Below are positions 54,170-61,866 of a stretch of DNA of 64,000 nt, one piece after another. Location of the stretch: assembly GCF_900114655.1 (NCBI RefSeq), contig NZ_FOTT01000006.1, positions 52,000-115,999 of the forward strand, given 5' to 3'. Numbering within the stretch: the stretch's first letter is position 1; every line of letters begins with the position of its first letter. This stretch comes from Candidatus Frackibacter sp. WG13 (lineage in GTDB: Bacteria > Bacillota > Halanaerobiia > Halobacteroidales > Acetohalobiaceae). The notes under the pieces were generated by a model. That model made no database searches, was not told the origin of the DNA, and saw only the letters and a program-made list of their open reading frames with translations. Made by a program: the position numbers and the translations under genes.

Positions 54170-54577
54170 TTAGAATTGATAGTTGACTCCTAAATTAATT
54201 TGATTCTTCTTTAAGCTCACTCCAAAATCAGTAGTTAAACTCTTATTGTATGCTTTAACTTTTCTATAAGCATCCAAAGCAGCATAGGCTTTTAACCCAA
54301 TTATGCCAGCTTCAATTAAACTAGAGTCATCAACTAATACAGCTAATGAATAACCAGCTAATTCAGCAAGTCCAAACTTCTTCATTCCCTTATTATCTTG
54401 AGCATAGTAATGTCCAGCGCCAGGAAGTAATAAAGCAAGCCCAGCGCCAACCATTGGCTCTTTCTTATACTTCTTAAAATGAAGCTCTCTTACTGACTTT
54501 AATTCCCCAGCCATAACAGTCGTACCTAAACTACTTACCAATATTGCCACCATTAATACTAAAGCAATCTTTTTCAT
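54170..54577 (-). CDS. Small exported protein, possible outer-membrane or TM2-like
   Basis: 135 aa. Signal peptide (LVLMVAILVSSLGTTVMA). Hydrophobic middle with LALLLPGAGHYYAQDNKG, reminiscent of TM2/DUF5683-type proteins (PGxGHxY..), and a second weak hydrophobic stretch. The C-terminus ends INLGVNYQF, a terminal aromatic residue as in outer-membrane proteins. ATG after AAGGAGG. Second gene of the transfer unit after SSB. Function unknown. Confidence 0.6.
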   Translation of the reverse strand: MKKIALVLMVAILVSSLGTTVMAGELKSVRELHFKKYKKEPMVGAGLALLLPGAGHYYAQDNKGMKKFGLAELAGYSLAVLVDDSSLIEAGIIGLKAYAALDAYRKVKAYNKSLTTDFGVSLKKNQINLGVNYQF

Positions 54578-54591
54578 TGAATTATTCCTCC

Positions 54592-54708
54592 TTATCTATT
54601 CTTCTTTCTTTTCTTCTTCTCTTCTAAGCACTTATCACAGTCTTCATCTTGATTATTTGAAGTCTTATACTTTTGTAATAAACAAGCTCCGCATAACTTT
54701 TCACTCAT
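54592..54708 (-). CDS. Small zinc-knuckle protein
   Basis: 38 aa: MSEKLCGACLLQKYKTS, then DEDCDKCLEEKKKRKKNR. Two CxxC pairs 15 residues apart can hold one zinc, and the basic tail suggests nucleic-acid binding. The ribosome site is GAGGCGATT. Sits between SSB and the 135-aa gene; the same style of protein appears at 44404-44568. Confidence 0.55.
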   Translation of the reverse strand: MSEKLCGACLLQKYKTSNNQDEDCDKCLEEKKKRKKNR

Positions 54709-54744
54709 TTGTAATCGCCTCACTTTAAAGCTGAAAGCATTTTA

Positions 54745-55104
54745 TTAAACAGCTTCTTCTTTTGTTTCACCTCCGTCCCCATCCTTAGGCCAGTCTAAAA
54801 AATGTACATCTTGGGCTACGACTTCGCCAACTCTTCTTTTCTCACCATCACCATTCTCATAATCTCTAATCTGTAACCTACCATCTACGGCAACTAATCT
54901 ACCTTTACCTAAGTGATCAGCACAATTCTTAGCTAGCTTTCTCCAAGCAATCACTTTAATAAAGTCTACGTCTCTATCTCCAGTTGGACTGGAATATGGT
55001 CTCTTAACAGCTATGCTAAAAGTACACAATGGAATACCTTCGCCAACATAATGCAGCTCTGGGTCGAAAGTTAATCTACCAACTAAAGCAATTCTGTTTA
55101 ACAT
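54745..55104 (-). CDS. ssb: Single-stranded DNA-binding protein
   Basis: 119 aa OB-fold SSB: MLNRIALVGRLTFDPELHYV, PLCTFSIAVKRPYSSPTGDRD, VDFIKVIAWRKLAKNCADHL, VAVDGRLQIRDYENGDGEKR. The start at 55102-55104 follows GGGGAGGTG; a reading from 55122 adds six residues. The tail is short (GGETKEEAV) and lacks the usual DDDIPF tip that recruits host replication proteins, as seen in many plasmid SSBs. Supports plasmid replication or protects transferred strands. Overlaps nothing; 15 nt after the replication gene. Confidence 0.9.
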   Translation of the reverse strand: MLNRIALVGRLTFDPELHYVGEGIPLCTFSIAVKRPYSSPTGDRDVDFIKVIAWRKLAKNCADHLGKGRLVAVDGRLQIRDYENGDGEKRRVGEVVAQDVHFLDWPKDGDGGETKEEAV

Positions 55105-55118
55105 CTTTTCACCTCCCC

Positions 55119-56261
55119 TCAAGTAGTAGCTTCCTCTTCTGGTTTAACTAAGCCAAACTTCTTAAGTCTTTCTTTTATCTGATCTATCGGTATCTCTGAG
55201 TTCTTCTCTTCCTCAGGATAATGCTGATAGTTATTGCTGCCTCTAACTTTTGCTTTAGAGCTATAATTACTTTTATCAGTCTTCTTCTGTTTAAATTTAG
55301 ATTGTTTAGCTTCTTGATTCTGCTTTATCCTCTCTTCCTTCATAGCTAAGACTTTATCCTCAGTTGTAAGTTCACGCTCTAGCCAATCATCTAAGGTCGT
55401 AATTACATAACTAAACGTATTAGCATTATTTAATCCAGCCTCTTTTAAAGCCAGAGGTATTATTTCTAAATCCATATTTTGATTATCACTTATGTAATCT
55501 CTTAAGGTTTCAAGCTGAAAATCAGATATCTCTTTATCGAACACTTTTTCATACAACTCAAAAATTGACATCCATAACTGCTTGTCCAAATCCTCACGCG
55601 CGTCTTCTTTTTCTTCTTCTCTTTTATTCTCTGTTATAGTCTCTGTTGTAGTCTCTGGTATTGTATCGAAACTATTTCCACTCGAAGCGCAGTCATTTCC
55701 CCTCGAACCGAAATCATTTCGCTCCGAGCTTACCTCATTTCGGTTCGAACCAAAATCATTTCGTTTCGAATCTTCATTGCTTTCTTCTAACTTAGAATTA
55801 TTCTGTTGAATAGCTCTCTTCATCTCATCTTGAATCAAATCATCAAACTTATAACCTTGTAATACATATCCTATCTCCATTAAATCTTTATTTAGTTTTA
55901 AAAGGTTTACTCTATATTGTTTTGTGTTATCAAATTTATGTTTAGGATTCTGTCGTTCAGCTAAATAGCCTAATTCTACTAATTCTTTAATATGATTTCT
56001 GATTGTCTTCTTATGCCAATGGACCATTAGCTCTTCTTTTAACTCGCCAGTGGTCTTATATATCCAGCCTTTAGTCTCATCTAAAACTAAATCCGTTCCT
56101 TCTCTCCTAGCTCTTTTTCTTTCTTCCTTTATAAACTGATCATAATCTCTAACTCTTTCTGTCCAATAAAGAAATTGATTAATAATTAATGCCTTTAAGG
56201 GATGTCCTGTTAATTTATAAAACTCTTCTTTAATTACAGCTCTATTAAGCCTTTCAGCCAT
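55119..56261 (-). CDS. Replication initiator-like protein with DnaD domain
   Basis: 380 aa from the ATG at 56259-56261 (AAGGAGGTG upstream). N-terminal winged-helix region (LIINQFLYWTERVRDYDQFI, then KKTIRNHIKELVELGYLAER) that likely binds origin DNA; a repeat-encoded linker (about 170-200; RNDFGSNR, NEVSSER, NDFGSRG, NDCASSG); then a DnaD-type domain (WMSIFELYEKVFDKEISDFQ, LEIIPLALKEAGLNNANTFS, YVITTLDDWLE). DnaD domains load the helicase in Firmicutes. The linker DNA is an iteron array, so the gene may hold its own origin, as in RepA_N plasmids. SSB lies downstream. Confidence 0.75.
   Translation of the reverse strand: MAERLNRAVIKEEFYKLTGHPLKALIINQFLYWTERVRDYDQFIKEERKRARREGTDLVLDETKGWIYKTTGELKEELMVHWHKKTIRNHIKELVELGYLAERQNPKHKFDNTKQYRVNLLKLNKDLMEIGYVLQGYKFDDLIQDEMKRAIQQNNSKLEESNEDSKRNDFGSNRNEVSSERNDFGSRGNDCASSGNSFDTIPETTTETITENKREEEKEDAREDLDKQLWMSIFELYEKVFDKEISDFQLETLRDYISDNQNMDLEIIPLALKEAGLNNANTFSYVITTLDDWLERELTTEDKVLAMKEERIKQNQEAKQSKFKQKKTDKSNYSSKAKVRGSNNYQHYPEEEKNSEIPIDQIKERLKKFGLVKPEEEATT
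55665..55772. repeat. 21-bp iterons inside the replication gene
   Basis: Four full units at 55681, 55702, 55723 and 55744 plus partial units on both ends, e.g. CTCGAACCGAAATCATTTCG. Period is exactly 21 bp, which keeps frame and yields seven-residue repeats in the protein. Conserved core TCGAA...ATCATTTC. Likely initiator binding sites. Confidence 0.8.
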
Positions 56262-56299
56262 TATGCCCACCTCCTTACTACTTTCACTTATATCCAAAT

Positions 56300-56584
56300 C
56301 TAAATCACTTGAACCTCAGCAGCTTGTTGCTCAGTTTCTGCTTCCTCTTCAATCCATTCTAATAAAGCCTGCTTTGAAATCAATTTACGTTTGCCAGCGG
56401 ATACATAAGGAACCTCATTTTGACGAATCATCTCATACATTTTTCCTTTGCTAATTTTTAAAAAATCTGCTGCTTCTTTAACACTCATCATTTCTGTTTC
56501 TAATGTAGTTCCAACTGAAAGATTATCTAACTTTTCATTCATCTCTCTTAACTCCTCTAAAATTTCTTCCATAACTCCGGCCAT
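56300..56584 (-). CDS. Excisionase-family HTH protein
   Basis: 94 aa from the ATG at 56582-56584 (AAGGAGGTG upstream). A short helical N-terminus (MEEILEELREMNEKLDNL) leads into a helix-turn-helix of the excisionase/MerR type: MSVKEAADFLKISKGKMYEM, then VPYVSAGKRKLISKQALLEW. The C-terminus is acidic. Such proteins bend DNA at att sites or act as plasmid regulators. It lies 38 nt upstream of the replication gene, and beside a second HTH of the same class. Confidence 0.7.
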   Translation of the reverse strand: MAGVMEEILEELREMNEKLDNLSVGTTLETEMMSVKEAADFLKISKGKMYEMIRQNEVPYVSAGKRKLISKQALLEWIEEEAETEQQAAEVQVI

Positions 56585-56622
56585 AAGTTTCACCTCCTTA
56601 AAATCCTTCAACTAATAATCAT

Positions 56623-56889
56623 TTAAATAACTCCAATATCCCGTAGTACCTGGTCCTCACTTCTAACATCTTGACTATCATAAAACCAAACTAAAAACTT
56701 ATCTCTAGCAACTACTATCCGTCCACTGACTTTTTTATTAGGAATAATGTCTTGTCTTAACATTTCATAAATCTTGGTCTTCCCAAAAGGCAGTAAATTC
56801 TCTAAGTCATTTACCGTAAGCGCAAAAGGCAGCTCTTTCCTAGACTCTCTAATAGCCTCTCTTAAAACTTGCTCTACTACTTCTTCCAT
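56623..56889 (-). CDS. Excisionase-like HTH protein
   Basis: 88 aa. LTVNDLENLLPFGKTKIYEM, then DIIPNKKVSGRIVVARDKFL, the same excisionase-type winged helix as the downstream gene, with a preceding helix VVEQVLREAIRESRKEL. ATG after AAAGGAGG. Forms a two-gene HTH pair, likely early regulators of replication or excision. Confidence 0.65.
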   Translation of the reverse strand: MEEVVEQVLREAIRESRKELPFALTVNDLENLLPFGKTKIYEMLRQDIIPNKKVSGRIVVARDKFLVWFYDSQDVRSEDQVLRDIGVI

Positions 56890-56912
56890 GATTTTAGCCT
56901 CCTTTAAACTGA

Positions 56913-57431
56913 TTAATAATCTTCACTTAAATAACCGCGCCTTCTATACTTTTGTAAGCATCTTTGATTCCTCTCTTCAAGATCAGCATCCAAATCATGA
57001 GCACAGATATCCAACATATTAATAACATGCCTAACATCCTCTAAGCTGTCTAACATACGATTAAACTTCTCTTGCTGTCCTTGGTCCAGTTCTTCAACAG
57101 AATCAATATTATGAGCAAAAAGAAGTACACTCTCTATATCCTCAACTGTCTCTTTAAATTCCTCAATAGCTTTAACAGCGGTAACATAAAACTTTAATTT
57201 AACCTGATCAAAAACTAAACCTGAGGAAGTTGTTCCAAAAGCTAATATCCTTAATTTAGGACTATCTAAAACAGCAGTTATATTGTGTAATACATCACTA
57301 GGAATATTGACATGATTATTAATATATTTAGAAATAGTCGTCCGATCTACGCCAATTTTACAAGCTAACTGACTTTGAGTTATTCTCTTCCTCTTCATTT
57401 CATCTTTAATAAACTCTCCTATAGATTTAAT
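56913..57431 (-). CDS. XRE-family DNA-binding protein with helical tail
   Basis: 172 aa if translation starts at ATT 57431, 8 nt after GAAGG; the GTG at 57440 lies inside the ribosome site. Residues 5-55 form an XRE helix-turn-helix (ITQSQLACKIGVDRTTISKY), followed by long helices with many acidic residues (IEEFKETVEDIESVLLFAH). First gene of the minus-strand transfer/replication unit, next to the repressor region, and so a probable regulator of element functions. Family clear, role inferred. Confidence 0.7.
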   Translation of the reverse strand: MKSIGEFIKDEMKRKRITQSQLACKIGVDRTTISKYINNHVNIPSDVLHNITAVLDSPKLRILAFGTTSSGLVFDQVKLKFYVTAVKAIEEFKETVEDIESVLLFAHNIDSVEELDQGQQEKFNRMLDSLEDVRHVINMLDICAHDLDADLEERNQRCLQKYRRRGYLSEDY

Positions 57432-57537
57432 TGTTACCACCTTCTTTCAGTAAGTATCTACATCCACTTAAGAAAACGTGAAAATAGTTCATTACAAATA
57501 TTAGCAACTCTGTGTTATAATAAAAAGTAAAATATTA

Positions 57538-57786
57538 TTACTTTTTAGTTTCTTTACTATACTCTTGTTCACTATTTACGTAATTAATAAGTAAAAAAAT
57601 TTGTGTCCAATCTATATTAAGAGCTCTAGCTATATTTCTAATAGTTTTAATAGAAGGTTCCGTTCTTTCATTTTCGATATCTGATAAATAAGTATTTGAA
57701 ATACCTGCTTTTTTAGCTAAATCAACTTGTTTTATATTCTTAGAACGACGTTCTTCTTTTATAACTTGTCCTATTGACTTTTCCAT
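57538..57786 (-). CDS. XRE-family repressor (Cro-like)
   Basis: 82 aa. Complete XRE helix-turn-helix: EERRSKNIKQVDLAKKAGIS, then NTYLSDIENERTEPSIKTI. ATG has GGAGGTG upstream. Divergent from the ImmR-like gene at 58000 with the operator array between them, the layout of phage and ICE genetic switches. Probably represses or activates the leftward element genes. Confidence 0.8.
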   Translation of the reverse strand: MEKSIGQVIKEERRSKNIKQVDLAKKAGISNTYLSDIENERTEPSIKTIRNIARALNIDWTQIFLLINYVNSEQEYSKETKK

Positions 57787-57823
57787 TTTATCACCTCCAA
57801 ATCTCTTACAAATTATTGTACAC

Positions 57824-57988
57824 TATTTACGTACAAATATCAAAAGGCAAATACGTTAAATAAGCTTTATTTTACGTAAATAGCTAACAGAAACTCTATT
57901 ATAATCTATCTTACGTATAAATCGAACAATATTTAACTTTACTTTTTTACATAAAAATAATATAATTATAGTACGTTATGTACGTAAG
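57824..57988. promoter_or_regulatory. Operator array between divergent repressors
   Basis: TACGT-centred motifs: ATTTACGTACAAA (about 57825), AAATACGTTAAAT (57849), TTTTACGTAAATA (57870), CTTACGTATAAAT (57910), and a double TAGTACGTTATGTACGTAAGG (57969-57989). Consensus TTTACGTAAA. TATAATTATAG at about 57961 fits the -10 region of the rightward promoter. Likely sites for the two XRE proteins. Confidence 0.7.
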
Positions 57989-57999
57989 GAGGAATTATA

Positions 58000-58395
58000 T
58001 TGAAAGTCGGAGATAGAATTAAATCATTAAGAAAAGAAAACGATTTAACTCTAAGAGAATTAGCTAAAAAGGCTAATATATCTCATTCATTTCTTAGTGA
58101 TATTGAAAATAATAGAAGCAATCCGTCTTTGAAAAGACTTCAAGATATAGCTAAAGCACTTGATGTTACTGTTAGTTACTTACTAGGTGAAGAGGAACAA
58201 AATCAACCCATTCTGGAAAAATTGAAAAAGTTTCTGAGTAAGGAAGAACAAAAATTTCTTATAAATTTAGTACAAAAGGAAGGTTTTCATTCATTTCTTA
58301 GAGAAACAAGAGGAGCTAGTGATGAAGACTTAGCAACTGCTGTTCGTGTGTTTAAAGCTGTTAAAGAAGGTAAAGAAAAAGGTGAGCAGTTATAG
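58000..58395 (+). CDS. ImmR-like XRE repressor
   Basis: 131 aa. N-terminal XRE helix-turn-helix (LRKENDLTLRELAKKANISH, SFLSDIENNRSNPSLKR) and a helical C-terminus (FLSKEEQKFLINLVQKEG). TTG start at 58000 with AAGGAGG upstream. Followed by an ImmA-type metalloprotease gene, the same arrangement as ICEBs1 immR-immA, where ImmA cleaves ImmR to turn on the element. The operators upstream suggest autoregulation. Confidence 0.8.
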   Translation: MKVGDRIKSLRKENDLTLRELAKKANISHSFLSDIENNRSNPSLKRLQDIAKALDVTVSYLLGEEEQNQPILEKLKKFLSKEEQKFLINLVQKEGFHSFLRETRGASDEDLATAVRVFKAVKEGKEKGEQL

Positions 58396-58417
58396 GAAGG
58401 AGTTGGCTAAACACATA

Positions 58418-58933
58418 ATGTATAAAAAGATTGAAATAAAAGCTCGTAAATATCTATACAATCATGGTTTAAATTGTCCTGCCGATTTAAATTACATAAT
58501 GAAAAAAAGAAAAATAATATTAGTTCACAGAAAACTGACTCATGATGAAGCTATATTAATTAAAGATAATCATGATAAGGTTATTATTGTAGATAAACGC
58601 CAAACTTTAGGACAAAAAAGATTTAATATAGCTCATGAGTTAGCTCACGATATTTTAGAACATGAAGGAAATATTTTCACATCACGTAAAGCTATTAATC
58701 TAAAGAATAAGTCATCTGCTGATCAACAAGCTGATATCTTTGCTAGTGAGTTACTTATTCCTACTCCTGTTTTAAAACGGAAAGCTCGTAAATATCGTTA
58801 TAATTTGGGGTTACTAGCGAGGAAGTTTAAAGTAACTAGGCAAGCAATGATAACTAAAATGAAGATTAAAAAAATACATTATAATGATAACTTATATAAG
58901 GATTTCTATAATAATTCCTTTAGAAATATTTGA
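58418..58933 (+). CDS. ImmA/IrrE-type metallopeptidase
   Basis: 171 aa. Zinc motif HELAH at 73-77 within QKRFNIAHELAHDILEH, and the downstream ADIFASELLIPTP helix with the glutamate that completes the site. C-terminal wHTH-like tail (RKFKVTRQAMITKMKIKK). Started at ATG 58418; GGAAGGAG lies 15 nt upstream and the frame overlaps the end of the repressor gene, so it is translationally coupled. Likely anti-repressor that cleaves the ImmR-like protein at induction. Confidence 0.85.
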   Translation: MYKKIEIKARKYLYNHGLNCPADLNYIMKKRKIILVHRKLTHDEAILIKDNHDKVIIVDKRQTLGQKRFNIAHELAHDILEHEGNIFTSRKAINLKNKSSADQQADIFASELLIPTPVLKRKARKYRYNLGLLARKFKVTRQAMITKMKIKKIHYNDNLYKDFYNNSFRNI

Positions 58934-59014
58934 ATTCCTGGAGATATACTCGAGGATATTTTTTAGACCTATTAATCGAACATATGTTTTTATTTTTAGG
59001 AAGGAGGTGTTTAA

Positions 59015-59236
59015 ATGCATTATAAAAGAACACCAGCAAAGAATATTCCTTATAAAAATGTTAAAGAAGCTTTAAAAGACGAACCAGAATTATTTGACCT
59101 TTGGCAAGAAATAATTGGCACTCCACCCAAAAATGTTATACCACTAGACAGACAGGCTTATAACTTACCAGCGGGGGCAATTAAGAGTATTATTAAATTT
59201 ATTAAAAAGATTGAAGAAGAAGAAGGAAGGCTTTAA
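59015..59236 (+). CDS. Small unknown protein
   Basis: 73 aa, helical with conserved-looking prolines (NIPYKNVKEALKDEPELFDL, IGTPPKNVIPLDRQAYNLPA) and an acidic end (EEEEGRL). ATG after AGGAAGGAGGTG. In the same transcript as the ImmR/ImmA genes and the LexA-like gene 24 nt downstream. No family recognised; possibly a regulatory cofactor of the switch. Confidence 0.65.
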   Translation: MHYKRTPAKNIPYKNVKEALKDEPELFDLWQEIIGTPPKNVIPLDRQAYNLPAGAIKSIIKFIKKIEEEEGRL

Positions 59237-59259
59237 CAACTTTAAAGGAGGAACAACTA

Positions 59260-59729
59260 TGACCAATAAGGTTATACAGTTAAATTCCAAATTTAATAAT
59301 GATAATTTACCTGAAGGAGCTATTCCCGTTTCAGAAGAAACAACAGTTAAAATCCCGATAATAAATACAATTTACTGTTTGCAGTATATTTTAGCTCCAG
59401 AAAATATTATAGGCTATCGTTTAACTTTGAAAGATTCTTTGGATGATAGTACATACTTTTTTATGAAGTTTAAAGAAGATTTTATGGTTATAGATAGATT
59501 GATTTCCGGAGATTATGCATTAATCAGACAGCAAGAAGATGTAGAAAATGGAGAAGTAGCAGCTATACTTATTAATGATATACAACGAGAAGTTAAGTTA
59601 AGAAGAATCTATAAAAATAATAATCAAATCACCCTAAGAGGGGATGGTCCTAATTGTAATTCAATAACTCTTCCAAAAAATAAAGTGAAAATTTTAGGAA
59701 AATGTATTATGATTGACAGAAAAATTTAA
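59260..59729 (+). CDS. LexA-fold protein lacking catalytic residues
   Basis: 156 aa from the ATG at 59260 (AAAGGAGG upstream); a longer frame from 59211 lacks a ribosome site. The chain follows the S24/LexA C-terminal domain: VKIPIINTIYCLQYILAPEN, YFFMKFKEDFMVIDRLISGD, YALIRQQEDVENGEVAAILI, VKLRRIYKNNNQITL. LexA-type enzymes have GDSM or GMSM at the Ser and VKR-type Lys in the last strand. Here these are EDFM (Ser to Phe) and LRRI (Lys to Arg), and the Ala-Gly cleavage pair is Cys-Leu. No HTH is attached. It is a probable inactive partner or decoy. Confidence 0.7.
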
Positions 59730-59750
59730 AAAGATAATTAATAACAAGAA

Positions 59751-59797
59751 ACCATCTTCCACTATCTCTAAAACAGTTGAAGATGGTCTTTCTTTTC
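59751..59797 (+). terminator. Terminator of the rightward operon
   Basis: ACCATCTTC / GAAGATGGT stem, extended by ACT / AGT, followed by CTTTCTTTT. Located 22 nt after the LexA-fold gene. Confidence 0.8.
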
Positions 59798-59858
59798 AAA
59801 TATATTTTGCTCTAGCTCTTGTTTTGGTGAAATAATTCTTATAATCGGAGAATTATTA

Positions 59859-60269
59859 CTAAACCTCCACTCTCTTTCTCTCTTTATTTTTATCCTTATA
59901 TTTTCCTGTATTTTTATTAAAAATAACTGCGGCTTCTTGTATTGAATTTTTAATTATTTCTTTAAAAGCTTCATAAAATTCGTCATCATTTTCGATATTT
60001 TCATTTAAGACATGTACCAATTTAACTAAAGTTTTAAATTCTGGATTGAATTCATCGCCACTCTCTAATCTCGAAATGCACGATTGAGTAGTATTAAGTT
60101 TATTTGCTAATTCCGCTTGTGATAGCCCAGCTTTAATTCTAGTACCTATAATTAATTTTTGCAATTCACGTAGTAGTTGCATACTTTCATAATATTCTTT
60201 TTCCTCTTCATCTTTGAAAACATTCTCTTTCAAGTTTTCAAAGCTACTGTCATCCTTCAATTTAATCAT
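59859..60269 (-). CDS. XRE-family antitoxin-like protein
   Basis: 136 aa. A helical N-terminus (FEKENVFKDEEEKEYYES-type, acidic) precedes an XRE helix-turn-helix (IGTRIKAGLSQAELANKLNT, then SCISRLESGDEFNPEFKTL), the order seen in HigA-like antitoxins. No adjacent toxin gene is apparent on either side. C-terminus very basic (KYKDKNKERKRVEV). Likely an orphan regulator. Confidence 0.7.
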   Translation of the reverse strand: MIKLKDDSSFENLKENVFKDEEEKEYYESMQLLRELQKLIIGTRIKAGLSQAELANKLNTTQSCISRLESGDEFNPEFKTLVKLVHVLNENIENDDEFYEAFKEIIKNSIQEAAVIFNKNTGKYKDKNKERKRVEV

Positions 60270-60712
60270 ATTTAATCACTCTCCCTTCTACATTGGATTA
60301 AACTGATTTTATTTTAGTCACCATTTAATTCATTCAATAAGTCCCTTTTTCTATCTAAAGCAATCTGTATATCTTTTAAATGATTAATTAGGTTTATTTT
60401 TGATAGAATTAGAGATTTTTCATAAATAAATCAGGGCATTTAAACTCCATAGCATAAATCGGGTTTCGTTCAACAAATTGTATCTGAAATTTTCACTTCT
60501 AGAGATAAAAGAAAATATTCAGTGGTAAAGTAAGTCTTGCATTAAATCCTTATTTTTTAATTTTTTTGCCAAACTTCAGATACAATCCTATAATGTTATC
60601 TGACGTACATCACTATACTATTAATTACCACTCTCTCAATATACACTAAAAAATATATAACTTACTATAACCATTAATTCTATATAAATCAATTAATTTC
60701 CTTTACAATAAA
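60270..60712. other. Non-coding, with an 11-bp inverted repeat
   Basis: No gene seen. TTGTATCTGAA (60478-60488) and TTCAGATACAA (60575-60585) form a perfect inverted repeat about 86 nt apart, which could be the ends of a decayed small element or a simple hairpin. Confidence 0.35.
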
Positions 60713-60741
60713 AAAAGCATACCTCTCAAAAGTATGCTTTA
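60713..60741 (-). terminator. Terminator of the TauE/SafE gene
   Basis: Perfect 9-bp stem AAAGCATAC / GTATGCTTT; on the minus strand it is followed by TTTTTATTG. It lies about 70 nt past the permease stop codon. Confidence 0.85.
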
Positions 60742-60810
60742 TTAACATTATAAAATTTAAATTAACATATAATTGAAAATAGCCTAACCATATCAGTGAT
60801 TTATGAATTT

Positions 60811-61578
60811 TTAAAAAATAAAAGTTTTAATCAAAGTTAAAGTTCCTAAAAAAGAAGTTATAAACCCAATTACAGTTTTTAAATTTTTATCATTTACTTT
60901 TTTAACTGTTAATGCTGCTAAAGGACTTGCTAAAATTGAACCTAAACTCGTAGCAAAAGCTAGTTTCCAAAAAATATTTTGACTAGTATATATGTAACTT
61001 AAAAAAGCTACCATACAAACTATAGTTTCTGCAATAGTAGTACTTCCTACTGAATTACTTGTTTCTCTACCACTTATTAATTGCCCTCCTGTTACAAGGG
61101 GTCCATAACCTCCACCACTTAATCCTTTATTGAAAGCACTAACTATAGCCACAATAATAAGTCTTAACCAGGATACTTCCCCTTCACTATTCTTCTTTAA
61201 AAGAATTACTATCCCAATACTTAATACCATCAAGCCAATATATGTTTTAAGGACCATTGCAGAAATATTTATTGCAAAAAATACTGCTATTAAAGAGCCT
61301 ATAACTCCAAAACCAGCTAATACGCTAATCACCTTGGCATCAATAGAATTAATATTTAATTTAACATTTCCTAACTTATAATGAAAAAAACCTCCGATTA
61401 ATCCTCCTAAGATCTGTCCTAAAAGTACCGATGGAACAACTTCCAAAGGAGAAAATCCTAAAACTAAAAGCACTGGTGTTAAAGTAGTACCATAGCCCAT
61501 TCCAATAGAAGCATCCATATACTCACATGCAAAAGCAATAACCACTACTAAAAATGACAAAACAATTGTTAATTCCAC
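60811..61578 (-). CDS. TauE/SafE family permease
   Basis: 255 aa, about seven or eight membrane segments. Typical TauE/SafE features: SIGMGYGTTLTPVLLVLGFS in the N-terminal half and its repeat LSGGGYGPLVTGGQLISG in the C-terminal half, followed by SVGSTTIAETIVCMVAF. Family members export sulfite, sulfonates or related anions. The Rrf2 regulator upstream and shared operators point to sulfur-responsive control. ATG after AAAAGGAG. Not obviously part of the conjugative element. Confidence 0.85.
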   Translation of the reverse strand: MELTIVLSFLVVVIAFACEYMDASIGMGYGTTLTPVLLVLGFSPLEVVPSVLLGQILGGLIGGFFHYKLGNVKLNINSIDAKVISVLAGFGVIGSLIAVFFAINISAMVLKTYIGLMVLSIGIVILLKKNSEGEVSWLRLIIVAIVSAFNKGLSGGGYGPLVTGGQLISGRETSNSVGSTTIAETIVCMVAFLSYIYTSQNIFWKLAFATSLGSILASPLAALTVKKVNDKNLKTVIGFITSFLGTLTLIKTFIF

Positions 61579-61630
61579 CTTTTCTCATCTCCTTTTAAAA
61601 ATAAATTTTAAATTACTTAACTCTACCTTC

Positions 61631-61860
61631 TCTATCATATTAGTAGTCTTTGATGTAAAATAAAAATTTAACTTTTAATATTATATTTTAATTTATCAAC
61701 TTTGTGATTATTATAAAAGAAAAACTATATGTTAGTATATTTTGTCTATCAACATAGTAGTCTTTTATCTAAAAATAATTTTCCTACAATTAATTTTAAA
61801 CTTGAAAACTAATTCTATATGTTCTCTATCAATTTAGTAGTCTTTAGATTGCAAAAAAAT
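61631..61860. promoter_or_regulatory. Three TAGTAGTCT operators before the permease gene
   Basis: CTATCATATTAGTAGTCTTT (from 61632), CTATCAACATAGTAGTCTTT (from 61746) and CTATCAATTTAGTAGTCTTT (from 61826) share CTATCA.N.TAGTAGTCTTT. A further copy lies in the Rrf2 promoter. Direct repeats ahead of the permease fit binding sites of the adjacent Rrf2 protein. Confidence 0.7.
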
Positions 61861-61866
61861 TTCAAA

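Noticed and set aside
60478..60585. Inverted repeat as ends of an insertion sequence
   Set aside because: No transposase, no target duplication seen, and only 11 bp per arm; left as an unexplained hairpin.
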